NCBI GenBank assembly: GCA_036478595.1
Contig: JAZGEF010000069.1
Span: forward strand, 124,001 to 188,000
DNA from: Granulosicoccus sp036478595
Lineage (GTDB): Bacteria; Pseudomonadota; Gammaproteobacteria; Granulosicoccales; Granulosicoccaceae
Length of the DNA stretch: 64,000 bases
Direction: 5' to 3'
Position numbers and translations under genes: made by a program. The first letter of the stretch is position 1. Each line of letters starts with the position of its first letter. The notes beneath the pieces were generated by a model, which was not told where the DNA came from, searched no databases, and saw only the letters and a program-made list of their open reading frames with translations. Shown one piece after another: positions 44,842 to 54,243 of the stretch.

Positions 44842-44971
44842 TGCGAATACCCATAGTGACCTATCAGCTATCGGCTTAAGCACTAAGCTTTGAGTAAGGT
44901 TTCCACGGGATGAGCAGCAGGCCAACCACGGCTTATAAGAATGCGCTACGGCTCACAAAAAAAGGGGGACA

Positions 44972-45062
44972 AAAAAAAGGGGGACAGACCCCAATTAAAT
45001 AGTGCCAGCTCGCCCGGAAGGCGAACTGGCACTATTTAATTGGGGTCTGTCCCCCTTTTTTT
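44972..45062. repeat. 91-bp near-perfect palindrome with A/T-tract ends
   Basis: Arms of 43 bp (44972-45014 and 45020-45062) differ at a single position and enclose a 5-nt loop. The ends read A7-GGGGGACAGACCCC and its complement ending in T7, and a duplicated AAAAAAAGGGGGAC precedes the left arm. It resembles short palindromes associated with REP/RAYT transposases and should also act as a strong terminator. The small gene at 45064 ends one base from it. Confidence 0.75.
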
Positions 45063-45063
45063 A

Positions 45064-45270
45064 TCAGTTATGTACGGGCGCGGGCACATCCTTTACGGCC
45101 GCTTTTTGCTCTTTTAGCAATGCCAGTAACTTTGGATCAGTGGGGGTTTCACTCTCAACAAGCGGGCTGGCTGCTTGCATGCTATCTCCGCCATAGTGGC
45201 ACCCGGCAGCAGAGGCTGTGCCTGCAAATGCAAATAACGAGCAACCCAGTAAGGCGATGATTTTCTTCAT
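45064..45270 (-). CDS. Small exported protein
   Basis: 68 residues. A clean signal peptide (KKIIALLGCSLFAFAGTASA, cleavage likely after ASA) precedes about 45 mature residues with one Cys (AGCHYGGD) and a Pro/Glu-rich end with a KLLALLKEQKAAVKD amphipathic helix. No family recognised. It is probably a periplasmic peptide or small protein. Its terminator is the palindrome immediately downstream, and it diverges from the liv operon. Confidence 0.65.
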   Translation of the reverse strand: MKKIIALLGCSLFAFAGTASAAGCHYGGDSMQAASPLVESETPTDPKLLALLKEQKAAVKDVPAPVHN

Positions 45271-45416
45271 AGTATTCTCGATAAATTAGGTGAATCACTC
45301 CGTTTATCGCACACAAACCAATGACTTGCAAGCTGATGTACTGAAATCGAGCCGAATATTCCCATTTGGCACGCTTATCAAGCATAATATGCGGCAAATT
45401 GTCTTAAGCAGCCCGC

Positions 45417-46196
45417 ATGATTCGCGTAGAAAACTTGGTGAAGCGCTTTGGCGGGATAGTGGCCGTTAATGACGTGAGCGTCACCATCGAAACAGGCTCT
45501 ATTACCGGGCTCATCGGCCCCAACGGTGCTGGCAAAACCACGCTATTTAATTGCATCGCTGGCGCTTTCCCTCCCACAGCGGGTTCAGTCTTTCTAGACG
45601 GTGAAAACATTACCGGCTTACCCCCTCACGAGCTATTTCATAAAGGCCTGTTACGCACTTTTCAAATTGCACACGAATTTGGCAGCCTCACCGTACGCGA
45701 CAACCTAATGTTAGTACCCGGCGAGCAACCCGGTGAAAATCTATGGACGGCCTGCTTTAAACCACGCAATTTTATCGAACGGGAGAAACAGTTAGTTGAG
45801 CGCGCAGACGACATCATCGATTTTTTAAACCTTGCACACGTGGCTGATGAACTCGCCGGCAATCTTTCAGGTGGTCAGAAAAAACTGCTAGAGCTTGGCC
45901 GCACCATGATGGTTGATGCGAAGATCGTATTTTTAGATGAAGTAGGCGCCGGTGTTAATCGCACATTGCTTAACACTATCGGCGATGCCATTGCTAGGCT
46001 AAATAAAGAGCGAGGTTACACCTTCTGCATGATCGAACACGACATGGCATTTATCAGCAGGTTATGTGATCCGGTGATTGTGATGGCCGAAGGCGCTGTG
46101 CTTGCGCAAGGCAGCGCGGCCACAGTCCAACAAAATGAAAAAGTGATCGAAGCCTATTTAGGCGCCGGTCGCAAAAACCAAAGAACAAAAACATGA
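45417..46196 (+). CDS. livG: Branched-chain amino acid-type ABC transporter ATPase (LivG-like)
   Basis: 259 residues. Walker A GPNGAGKTT (about 34-42), signature LSGGQKKLLEL and Walker B IVFLDEVGAG. The Walker B is followed by Val rather than the usual Pro, which is unusual. LivG-type ATPases of the HAAT family import branched-chain amino acids, urea or amides. The first of four tightly packed genes, it overlaps livF by 4 bp (ATGA). No binding protein is encoded in the cluster, so the substrate cannot be named. Confidence 0.92.
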   Translation: MIRVENLVKRFGGIVAVNDVSVTIETGSITGLIGPNGAGKTTLFNCIAGAFPPTAGSVFLDGENITGLPPHELFHKGLLRTFQIAHEFGSLTVRDNLMLVPGEQPGENLWTACFKPRNFIEREKQLVERADDIIDFLNLAHVADELAGNLSGGQKKLLELGRTMMVDAKIVFLDEVGAGVNRTLLNTIGDAIARLNKERGYTFCMIEHDMAFISRLCDPVIVMAEGAVLAQGSAATVQQNEKVIEAYLGAGRKNQRTKT

Positions 46197-46897
46197 GCCT
46201 GTTAAAAGCCGATGCAATGATTGCAGGTTACGGAAAAACCCGCATCCTTAACGAATGCAGCATTGCAGTTGATCGCGGCGAAATTGCGGTAATTGTTGGC
46301 CCCAATGGCGCTGGCAAATCAACCGCGATGAAAGCCATCTTCGGCATGCTGCCGCTAGAGGCTGGCAGTATCACACTCGATGGCAAAAACATCGAAAAAC
46401 TTAGCCCACAAGATCGAGTGGCGCAAGGTATGGCATTTGTACCGCAAACGAGCAATGTATTTGTTAGTTTAAGCGTTGAAGAGAATCTAGAGATGGGCGG
46501 CTTTTTACGAGAAGACGACATCAACAAAACGCGCGATCAGATCTATTCCTTATTCCCTATCTTGTTCGAAAAACGCAAACAAGCCGCAGGCGAACTCTCC
46601 GGCGGTCAGCGCCAGCAAGTGGCAGTAGGCAGAGCGTTGATGACTGAGCCCACCTTGTTAATGCTGGACGAGCCCACGGCCGGAGTATCTCCACTGGTAA
46701 TGGATGAGTTATTTGATCGCATCATCGAAGTGCGCAATACCGGCATTGCTGTACTAATGGTTGAGCAAAATGCCAAGCAAGCGCTCGAAATAGCGGACAC
46801 GGGTTATGTATTGGTGAGTGGCGAAAATCGCTTTACCGATACGGGCGAGGCTCTATTGGCTGACGCTGAAGTTCGCCAAACCTTTCTAGGAGGCTAA
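46193..46897 (+). CDS. livF: Branched-chain amino acid-type ABC transporter ATPase (LivF-like)
   Basis: 234 residues, the length of LivF. Walker A GPNGAGKST, signature LSGGQRQQVAVGRAL and Walker B LLMLDEPTAGVSP are intact. It pairs with LivG to energise the two permeases. The start overlaps the livG stop (ATGA), and the stop is followed after 4 bp by the livH start with an AGGAGG ribosome-binding site inside the end of this gene. Confidence 0.93.
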   Translation: MSLLKADAMIAGYGKTRILNECSIAVDRGEIAVIVGPNGAGKSTAMKAIFGMLPLEAGSITLDGKNIEKLSPQDRVAQGMAFVPQTSNVFVSLSVEENLEMGGFLREDDINKTRDQIYSLFPILFEKRKQAAGELSGGQRQQVAVGRALMTEPTLLMLDEPTAGVSPLVMDELFDRIIEVRNTGIAVLMVEQNAKQALEIADTGYVLVSGENRFTDTGEALLADAEVRQTFLGG

Positions 46898-46901
46898 GCG
46901 C

Positions 46902-47918
46902 GTGTCTAACGATATTCTTAATGCCTTGGTGATAGTCAGTAATTACATACTGGTACCCGGCCTTGCTTACGGCTCGCAGCTAGCACTCGGTGCTTTGGGT
47001 ATAACGCTGGTGTACGCCGTGTTGCGGTTTTCTAATTTTGCACATGGCGATTCAATGGCTTTCGGCACCACGTTTACAATACTGGGCACCACCTGGCTGC
47101 AATCTAAAGGTATTAGCCTAGGCCCACTACCTACGGCTCTATTAGCCATGCCCTTCGGCATTATCGCCGCCATTCTGCTTTGTCTGATAATGGATAAGCT
47201 CGTTTATCAGCACTACCGACAGCAAAAAAGTACACCAGTAATGTTTGTAATTGCATCAGTGGGCGTGATGTTTATTACTAACGGCTTGGTGCGGTTTATT
47301 ATTGGCCCTGGTGATAGAGTTTTCTCAGATGGGCAACGCTTTATTATCAAGGCACGCGAATTCAAACGCATGTATGGCCTAAGCGAAGGATTATCTATCA
47401 AGATGACGCAAGGCTTAACACTTGTTATCGCGATAGTTGCAATGGCTCTTTTGTTCTGGTTTTTGCAGCGTACCAAAACAGGCAAATCGATGCGCGCCTA
47501 CTCCGACAATGAAGATTTGGCCCTGCTCTCCGGCATCAACCCACAACGCGTGGTGTTTATTACCTGGTTGATTGTTGGCGCATTGATCGCAATCGCCGGT
47601 GTGTTATATGGCTTAGACAAAAGCTTTAAGCCCTTTACCTACTTTCAACTGTTGTTACCGATGTTTGCGGCAGCCATTGTTGGAGGGATTGGTAACCCGG
47701 TAGGCGCGGTACTAGGTGGTTTTATAATCGCATTTTCTGAAATCGCAGTGACTTACGCTTATCGAAAATTTTTGATCTACCTACTGCCCGAACAGTACGA
47801 ACCCAATGGGCTTATGCAATTGCTCTCAACTGATTATAAATTTGCTGTGTCGTTTATGATACTAGTGGCCGTACTCATCTGGCGCCCAACTGGCTTACTG
47901 CGCGGGAAGTCAATCTAA
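46902..47918 (+). CDS. livH: Branched-chain amino acid-type ABC transporter permease (LivH-like)
   Basis: 338 residues, GTG start, with AGGAGG 8 bases upstream. Eight or more hydrophobic helices form a LivH-type permease. The ALGITLVYAVLRFSNFAHGD segment and AAIVGGIGNPVGAVLGGFI (family EAA-like loop) are diagnostic. It is slightly longer than typical (about 300). The stop overlaps the livM start by one base (TAATG). Confidence 0.92.
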   Translation: MSNDILNALVIVSNYILVPGLAYGSQLALGALGITLVYAVLRFSNFAHGDSMAFGTTFTILGTTWLQSKGISLGPLPTALLAMPFGIIAAILLCLIMDKLVYQHYRQQKSTPVMFVIASVGVMFITNGLVRFIIGPGDRVFSDGQRFIIKAREFKRMYGLSEGLSIKMTQGLTLVIAIVAMALLFWFLQRTKTGKSMRAYSDNEDLALLSGINPQRVVFITWLIVGALIAIAGVLYGLDKSFKPFTYFQLLLPMFAAAIVGGIGNPVGAVLGGFIIAFSEIAVTYAYRKFLIYLLPEQYEPNGLMQLLSTDYKFAVSFMILVAVLIWRPTGLLRGKSI

Positions 47919-49279
47919 TGGGAGCAAAGTTAAAAACCGTACTTACATTTGCCATCATGGCCCTGATGCTTTCCGCCGTTGGCGTAATGCAATCATGGTC
48001 TTTAGCGCTGGCTATCACCAACATGTGCTTGATATCGGCCGTCATGGCCTTAGGCGTAAATATCCAGTGGGGTTACGCAGGGTTGTTCAACGTGGGCATC
48101 ATGGGCTTTACCGCACTTGGCGGTGTAGCGGCTGTTCTGGTATCAGTTAGTCCTGTAGCGGGTGCCTGGCAAGCGGGTGGTTTAGGCATGTTGGGCTCGC
48201 TGGCTTTAACGCTGGCAACAATAGCGGCATTCGTATCTGTCCGAAAAAAACTACCCAAGAGCCGCAGCCGTTCGTGGTTATTGTTTTTCGTACTTATAGT
48301 GGGGATCGCAATAATCCGCTGGCAGTACGCACCCTCAGTTCTGGCTATTGAAAAATATCAACCTGCTCAAACCGGATTTTTAGGTGGGCTGGGTTTGCCG
48401 ATCATGTTTTCATGGCTTGTTGGTGGTGTGTTTGCCGCAGGTGCTGCTTGGCTAATTGGTAAAATCGCATTGGGCCTACGCTCAGATTATCTGGCTATAG
48501 CAACCCTCGGTATTTCAGAAATCATCATTGCGGTGATTAAAAATGAAGACTGGCTAACGCGTGGAGTAAAAAATGTTTCTGGCCTTAGCCGCCCAGTACC
48601 CTATGAAGTGGATTTACAAAGCAGCCCATGGTTTCAAGATTTAGTTGAAAAATTTGCCGGTAGCTCGCTACCGCAGGATGCACTAGTAAGACAATCCGCG
48701 TTGCAGCAAACGATAATTGAAAGTTCCAGCTTGTTCGTCAAGCTATGCTACACAGGCTTGTTTGCCGTAGTACTTTGCTTGTTGTTGTGGCTAGCCCATC
48801 GTGCGCAAAAAGCGCCGTGGGGCCGTATGATGCGCGGAATAAGAGATAACGAAGACGCAGCAAATGCAATGGGTAAAGATGTCACCAGGCGTCACTTACA
48901 AGTGTTTGTTTTGGGCTCTGCAGTAGTGGGCATTGCTGGAGCAATGATGACTACGCTTGACGGTCAATTCACACCCGGTACCTACCAACCACTTCGCTAC
49001 ACATTTTTAGTTTGGGTCATGGTTATCGTGGGTGGTTCTGGCAACAACTTAGGCTCGGTGCTCGGAGCGTTTATCATTTGGTTTTTCTGGATTGAAGCGG
49101 AACCATTAGGGCAATGGTTTATTGGCTTTATCACCTCTGGAATGGCTGATGACAATGCACTAAAACTACACCTGATTGAAAGTGCCGCACACATGCGATT
49201 AATATTTATGGGGATGATCCTGCTACTGGTACTACGCTTTAGCCCGCATGGGCTCTTACCTGAGCAAATCAGACGATAG
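47918..49279 (+). CDS. livM: Branched-chain amino acid-type ABC transporter permease (LivM-like)
   Basis: 453 residues of LivM type. NIQWGYAGLFNVGIMGF at the N-terminus and GRMMRGIRDNEDAANAMGKD followed by the VGGSGNNLGSVLGAF loop are characteristic. It is longer than usual for LivM, owing to an extra region between about residues 85 and 145 and another charged loop near 240-265. It ends the cluster and overlaps the convergent BtuF-like gene by 24 bp at their stops. Confidence 0.9.
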   Translation: MGAKLKTVLTFAIMALMLSAVGVMQSWSLALAITNMCLISAVMALGVNIQWGYAGLFNVGIMGFTALGGVAAVLVSVSPVAGAWQAGGLGMLGSLALTLATIAAFVSVRKKLPKSRSRSWLLFFVLIVGIAIIRWQYAPSVLAIEKYQPAQTGFLGGLGLPIMFSWLVGGVFAAGAAWLIGKIALGLRSDYLAIATLGISEIIIAVIKNEDWLTRGVKNVSGLSRPVPYEVDLQSSPWFQDLVEKFAGSSLPQDALVRQSALQQTIIESSSLFVKLCYTGLFAVVLCLLLWLAHRAQKAPWGRMMRGIRDNEDAANAMGKDVTRRHLQVFVLGSAVVGIAGAMMTTLDGQFTPGTYQPLRYTFLVWVMVIVGGSGNNLGSVLGAFIIWFFWIEAEPLGQWFIGFITSGMADDNALKLHLIESAAHMRLIFMGMILLLVLRFSPHGLLPEQIRR

Positions 49280-50110
49280 TGCTACACGCGCATCAATCAA
49301 AATATCGATAACGTCTAGGCTCCAAGGGCCCGCGCAAACCGTTTTATTGCTGGGGATGCCAATTCTTTTAGGATTAAATCCGCCCTTGCCAATGACAGGG
49401 TGTTTTGTCACGTGCTGAGCACGCGAGTAACTACCTTGCTCATATGGAGCTTCGATTACTGCATCAGGCCACAGATGTATCAACGTCTCTAACGACAGCG
49501 TGCCGTAGGAATCATAAGCAAGCTCTTCTGCAACGTTGGCCCAACCCGCCAATAAGAGGGCTTCTCCTCGCATCGTTTTTGCACCGACAGTGTAACCATT
49601 CGCATCATACACAGCGGCGCGAGGCGGCTTAGGCACAATCTGCGGCATAGCGGCCAGCCTAGCTTTCATCTTGGCGATAATCTCATCCCCACGCGCCTGT
49701 TGTTCCAGTAATTCTGCCACTAACTCAACGTTGTTCATTGCGTCTTGAATCGAATTTGCCAACGGCAACGTTTCCACAGACATACCTAAGTTTTGCAATA
49801 ACCGAGGCGTGTAACTAACGGTAAACGCACCAGCAATAACCAAATCGGGTGATTCAACAAGAACATCCTCAGCAGTGGCATTGTTTTGCGGATACCTTGC
49901 AGCGGCTAAGGCGTAAAGCGACCCCGCCTCCTCAGTGGACAACTTTGATAGAGAAGCAATCTGTTCTGGATCAGCCAGTAGCATGATCAGTTGATCGGCA
50001 CAGAGATTTAATGAAGCAACGCGAGGTTTGCTCGTAGCAGCCACGCTAATTTGCGTACATACAACAAATAACAAAGTAGTACGTAGAGTGATTGAGGATA
50101 GCAAATTCAT
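49256..50110 (-). CDS. BtuF-like ABC transporter substrate-binding protein
   Basis: About 284 residues from ATG 50110, with a signal peptide (LLFVVCTQISVAA). It has the two-lobed helical-backbone fold of type III binding proteins: RVASLNLCADQLIMLLADPEQI in the first lobe, EDVLVESPDLVIAG, and GWANVAEELAYDSYGTLSLE in the second. The family binds cobalamin, haem or iron-siderophores. The Cys in LNLCADQL and the absence of neighbouring ABC permeases leave the ligand open. A longer in-frame start at 50146 would be encoded by a hairpin and is unlikely. It overlaps livM at the 3' end. Confidence 0.82.
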   Translation of the reverse strand: MNLLSSITLRTTLLFVVCTQISVAATSKPRVASLNLCADQLIMLLADPEQIASLSKLSTEEAGSLYALAAARYPQNNATAEDVLVESPDLVIAGAFTVSYTPRLLQNLGMSVETLPLANSIQDAMNNVELVAELLEQQARGDEIIAKMKARLAAMPQIVPKPPRAAVYDANGYTVGAKTMRGEALLLAGWANVAEELAYDSYGTLSLETLIHLWPDAVIEAPYEQGSYSRAQHVTKHPVIGKGGFNPKRIGIPSNKTVCAGPWSLDVIDILIDARVALSSDLLR

Positions 50111-50162
50111 AAAAAGCGCCTGCGTGTACACAAATTGTACACGCAAGCAGTGGCTCGCTTTT
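50111..50162 (-). terminator. Hairpin between nucleotidase and BtuF-like genes
   Basis: On the minus strand TGCGTGTACA-ATTTG-TGTACACGCA is a perfect 10-bp stem, flanked by AAAAGCG and CGCTTTT that extend it, and followed by T's. It is 10 bp before the BtuF-like ATG, so it could end the nucleotidase transcript or attenuate readthrough. Confidence 0.55.
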
Positions 50163-50188
50163 AATTGTATGTAGTAACTGGTTATGGC

Positions 50189-51769
50189 TTATCGAAATTG
50201 ACTAATGCGGCCGTCTAACATTGGCTTATAGGGTTCGCCACCAGCTAAGTAATCCGCCAATACGTCTTCAAGGTTAGGGCCGAAGTCGTATACGTTCGTG
50301 GTATCAGTCGTAAACATTTTATAACCATCACCTCCGCCACGCACATAATTGTTAGTCACTACCCCGTAGGTTGCGGCTGGGTCCAGCGGTTTCCAGTCGT
50401 CGCCGTCTTTAAGCAAAACTTCAGTAATACGGCCTTCACCTGGGGCAACAGACGCATCCCATTTAAACGTTATACCAGCCACTTGAGGGAATCGGCCTTT
50501 GACGTCCTCTACCTGGCTTACGCCGTTTTCCAGCGCATCTAGCACGCCTGCACCACTGATTTGAAAAGTGGCCAAGGTATTTTGAAACGGTAGTACCGAA
50601 AGCACCTCACCCATGGTCACATCTCCTGCATCAATAGAGGCGCGAATTCCACCTGAATTCATGATGGCCAAGTCGATACCCTGATCAGCAACGCGTGCAA
50701 GCATTGCATCGGCTACAAGATTACCCATTTGGCATTCTTGTACACGGCAAACTTCTCGATTACCTTCAATCACTGCCGCTGTCTTGGCAACGACTTTGTT
50801 GCGTATCTCATCAAGCGGTTGAGCAAGCTCCGATACTCGCGCAACGGTGGCAGCATCTTCTGCAACTTGGCCATCAATAAGTAACGGCTCTCCTGTAGCG
50901 CTGATAACCTTGCCGTCATCGTCGAACGTCACTGACAGCTCACCTAAGTACTTTCCATAGGCATAGGCTTGCACAACTGCGGTGTCGCCTACCATAGTTG
51001 GGTAAGGTCCTTTTGCTTTTTCGTTAGTGTTAGATAACAAGGTATTAGTGTGCCCGCCTACAATGACGTCAACGCCTTTGACCTTAGCTGCGACTTCTAA
51101 GTCAACGCCGTAGCCCGAGTGGGATAGTACAATGATCTTGTTAACGCCTGCCGCTGCTAGTAGGTCTACTTCTGCTTGCACAGCAGCCACAGGATCACTG
51201 AACGTGACGTTCTTGCCTGGGCTGGCAAGCTCATCAGTATCTTCAGGCGTTAAACCAATTAAGCCAATTTTTTGTCCGTCTTTTTCTATGACGGTTGATT
51301 TTTTAAGCACGCCTTGCAGCGTTGGCTCATTGCTAACATCAGCATTGGACATCAAGACGGGGAAAGTAACGCTGTCCATAAAGCCACGCAACACAGCTGG
51401 CCCATCATCGAACTCGTGATTACCAACAGTCATGCCATCGTATTTAAGCGTGTTCATAATTTCGGCGGCAGTCTTACCCTTGTAATAAGTGTAAAAGAGT
51501 GAGCCTTGAAATTGATCGCCACCATCAACAAGGATGGCGTTGGGGTTGCGCTTACGTGCGTCTGCAACGGCTGTGACTAACCTGGCATAACCGCCAAAGC
51601 ACTTACCTTCTGTGTTGTCCTCAGCCGAACAGCCACTGTCGTACTTACTAACAGGTTCGACACGCGAGTGAAAATCATTGGTATGTAGAACGGTAATCGT
51701 GGATTCAGCTTGAACCAGTGGTGCGGCGAGGATGCCAGCCACTAGATAAGGCAAAGTAATCAATTTCAT
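50189..51769 (-). CDS. Periplasmic 5'-nucleotidase / UDP-sugar hydrolase (UshA-like)
   Basis: 526 residues with a signal peptide ending near LVQA. The metallophosphoesterase domain has the expected blocks ITVLHTNDFHS, DGGDQFQGS and VGNHEFDDG, which hold two metal ions. The C-terminal 5'-nucleotidase domain shows IMNSGGIRA and a late GGGDGYKMF, the substrate-binding loop. It should dephosphorylate external nucleotides for nucleoside and phosphate salvage. A disulfide is likely around CSAEDNTEGKC. It is followed by a hairpin and a BtuF-like gene. Confidence 0.93.
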   Translation of the reverse strand: MKLITLPYLVAGILAAPLVQAESTITVLHTNDFHSRVEPVSKYDSGCSAEDNTEGKCFGGYARLVTAVADARKRNPNAILVDGGDQFQGSLFYTYYKGKTAAEIMNTLKYDGMTVGNHEFDDGPAVLRGFMDSVTFPVLMSNADVSNEPTLQGVLKKSTVIEKDGQKIGLIGLTPEDTDELASPGKNVTFSDPVAAVQAEVDLLAAAGVNKIIVLSHSGYGVDLEVAAKVKGVDVIVGGHTNTLLSNTNEKAKGPYPTMVGDTAVVQAYAYGKYLGELSVTFDDDGKVISATGEPLLIDGQVAEDAATVARVSELAQPLDEIRNKVVAKTAAVIEGNREVCRVQECQMGNLVADAMLARVADQGIDLAIMNSGGIRASIDAGDVTMGEVLSVLPFQNTLATFQISGAGVLDALENGVSQVEDVKGRFPQVAGITFKWDASVAPGEGRITEVLLKDGDDWKPLDPAATYGVVTNNYVRGGGDGYKMFTTDTTNVYDFGPNLEDVLADYLAGGEPYKPMLDGRISQFR

Positions 51770-51876
51770 GGGAGTCTCTCGTTTATTGCGCTAAGCAAAG
51801 AGTACCAGAGACTCCTATTTTTTGGTTATTAACGTTGAGGGCATTATTGGCGGTTAAGCTACTAATTTGGGCATGA

Positions 51877-53350
51877 TTATGGAGTGGTACAGTCAACCAA
51901 GACTAGTAATTCGTCACTATCTGCTTGATCTGCAACCGGATCAATGAACACATCTGAGCCACCGCTGGTGGATTCGAAGCATTGACCAGCTGAGGCTGCA
52001 AAACTACTAGTGGCAAGCCCGTCAACCGTGCTTGAGTCTAAATTATACGAGAATACACCCGCAGATAGTTTGGCAACGCCCGAGGAATTCTCCTCCAGCA
52101 CCGTACCGGTAGCCATAGAGACATCAAATTAAACACTATTAAACCCGTCAGAGAATTCGCCTAACACACTGGATAGCGTGGCACCCAACGTTAAACCTTG
52201 ATCAATAGTGAGGCTATCAGGTTTTAGTGTTGCCGCGTAGTTACTAACCGAAACTCGTACGGCTTCACCAGAATTAACTGCAAGTGAAAGAACAAAACCC
52301 GTATTAGTCAGGGTAGCGATATCATTGGTTTCATTGATGTTGAGTTGATTGGTGAATCCGCTCATCATCAACGCCACTACATCCATTTCTGTAGGATCAG
52401 TATCGTCCAACTGCGCAGAAAAGCCTGCACTCAGCGCACCATAGGTCGATTCAATCTTTGTATTACCTTGCGCATTGGATGACACCTTAAACAATTCAGA
52501 AGCACCAAGGCTAAAGTTAGCCTCGCCATCAGTATCCACAATGTCAATAGGCTGAGTAACGGCCAAGCTTATGCTGCCCGCTGCAGTGACGCCAGAATCG
52601 TCACTAACCATTGCCGTGACTCGCATTGCACCAGAGAAAGTGTCTGGTAAATCGACAGTGGTGTCAGGATCATGTGCGGCAGCAGCTTCAAGCAAAGTTT
52701 TTAGGCCGCCCATATTAATTTAGTAGCTACCACCATTGGGTGAATAGCCGATTAGCAGCACAGGCTGCTGTCGGATTTTGTATGTCACTACACCGGTGTC
52801 TTCACTCCTAGCATCTAGCGCGACTAAAAGATCCTTATAAGCGGCAACATATGCAGCATCATCTTTGTCGATATTGCCGGCCATATCGCAAACACTTCTT
52901 CTTTGCACAGCTCGTTCTCGTCAGGGTTTATCGTGATGACATTGCCTTCTCGAGTAACAGTGGCCACCGTGCTATCCAGTGCTAGTGATGTGTTCATCAA
53001 CGATTCAACATCGTCGTCCAGCATGTCGCCATTATTAACGTTGTCACCCACCATGGTTATAGTCATGCCATTTGGGTCGATGGGGGTAGATTGCTCATCT
53101 GAACTTGAGTTTGCAAACCCAATGCCCAACAGCTCGTTTATATTCAAACCTAGACAGTTGGATGACAGCGTTGCTGCATTACGTCGAAGCTCGATGGTAT
53201 CAATATCATCCGCCGCGTTACGAGTGCCACTTTCGCCCACTATCATGTCGCTGGTTACGAATGCCGAGGGGCAGTCGTCACTGCTACTGCAACCTACAAG
53301 CACCAACGCTGCTGCTATCCCTACATACTTGCTATATACTTGCCCTTCAT
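51877..53350 (-). pseudogene. Degraded lipoprotein gene (frameshifts and in-frame stops)
   Basis: An ancestral gene of about 487 codons can be rebuilt. ATG 53350, with GGAG 7 bases upstream, gives MKGKYVGIAAALVLVGCSSS after removal of an 11-bp partial duplication (AAGTAT-ATAGC-AAGTAT). A second frameshift, two extra bases, lies near 52890 (KEEV then CDMAGNIDKD). In the restored frame TAA stops occur at 52720-52722 and 52129-52131, with coding character continuing on both sides. Removing 13 bases makes the length an exact multiple of three. The product would have been a secreted, Asp/Thr-rich lipoprotein of unknown family. Four independent lesions point to a real pseudogene, not a sequencing error. 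Confidence 0.85.
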
Positions 53351-53458
53351 CGTTATTCTCCGTGCGCGCGAATTATCGTCCTACAACATCATGGCTAGTG
53401 CACAAAATGATCGGTATAAAAACCATGATAAGTATTAGAATCGGGACCTCCAGACCAA

Positions 53459-54241
53459 GTGATAGATAGCTTGCCCGATTCGATCCTACAAGCCACAGAG
53501 TTTAGCTCAGGTGAAATGATTTTCGCACTTGTTTGTTGCTTTGTAGCAGGAGCGGTTCGGGGATTTGCAGGCTTCGCCTTGTCGGCTTTAATCATGTCCA
53601 GCCTTGTTGTTATTTTACCACCCATACAACTTTTACCCATCTGCTTTGCCATGGAAACGCTTGCAGGTTTGATGATGTTGCGTTCTGGCTTTAAGAGTGC
53701 AAATTTCGGTACAGTCGCTTGGCTGGTGCTGGGTTCGATGATTGGCGTGCCGATAGGCGCCTACGCAACTGTTCATTTACCAGTTGATGTATCAAAAATG
53801 ATTGTACTAGCGCTGATTATTTTGTTAGCCGTAGGTCAGCTTTTTATCAGCGTACCAAAACTCGGCGCATCCAGAGCAATCACGATTGCAACAGGCTTAG
53901 CCGCCGGAGTCGCCACCGGATTGGCCCATGTGGGCGGCATGATCATCGCGCTATACGTATTAGCGCAAAACTTAACACCCACCGCTTCTCGTGCAACACT
54001 CGTGCTGTTTTTGCTTGGAGGCACACTCACTACCGGCATTAGCCTATTTGCCTTTGATTTTTTTAACGCGCAAGCACTTTGGCGATCGCTGTTGTTGGCA
54101 CCAGCCGTAGCGATAGGCGTAATAATGGGTAGTTTGCTTTTCAACCCAACACTACAACGACACTACCGTAGATTTTGTTTGACCTTACTGATCGGGATTG
54201 CCTTAACTAGCTTGGTGGGATCATTATTGTTTCGCGCTTGA
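53459..54241 (+). CDS. TauE/SafE family membrane exporter
   Basis: 260 residues, GTG start. It has about eight hydrophobic helices in two repeats; the first contains CFVAGAVRGFAGFALSALIM, the typical TauE/SafE pattern (G-F-G-like motif), and the second GLAAGVATGLAHVGGMI. Members export sulfite, sulfoacetate or other organosulfonates. Nothing nearby identifies the substrate. It ends 2 bp before the convergent anti-sigma-like gene. Confidence 0.87.
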   Translation: MIDSLPDSILQATEFSSGEMIFALVCCFVAGAVRGFAGFALSALIMSSLVVILPPIQLLPICFAMETLAGLMMLRSGFKSANFGTVAWLVLGSMIGVPIGAYATVHLPVDVSKMIVLALIILLAVGQLFISVPKLGASRAITIATGLAAGVATGLAHVGGMIIALYVLAQNLTPTASRATLVLFLLGGTLTTGISLFAFDFFNAQALWRSLLLAPAVAIGVIMGSLLFNPTLQRHYRRFCLTLLIGIALTSLVGSLLFRA

Positions 54242-54243
54242 AT

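Noticed and set aside
50100..50189. Cobalamin riboswitch upstream of the BtuF-like gene
   Set aside because: The region is under 90 bp and shows only a simple hairpin, with no B12-box-like conserved element.
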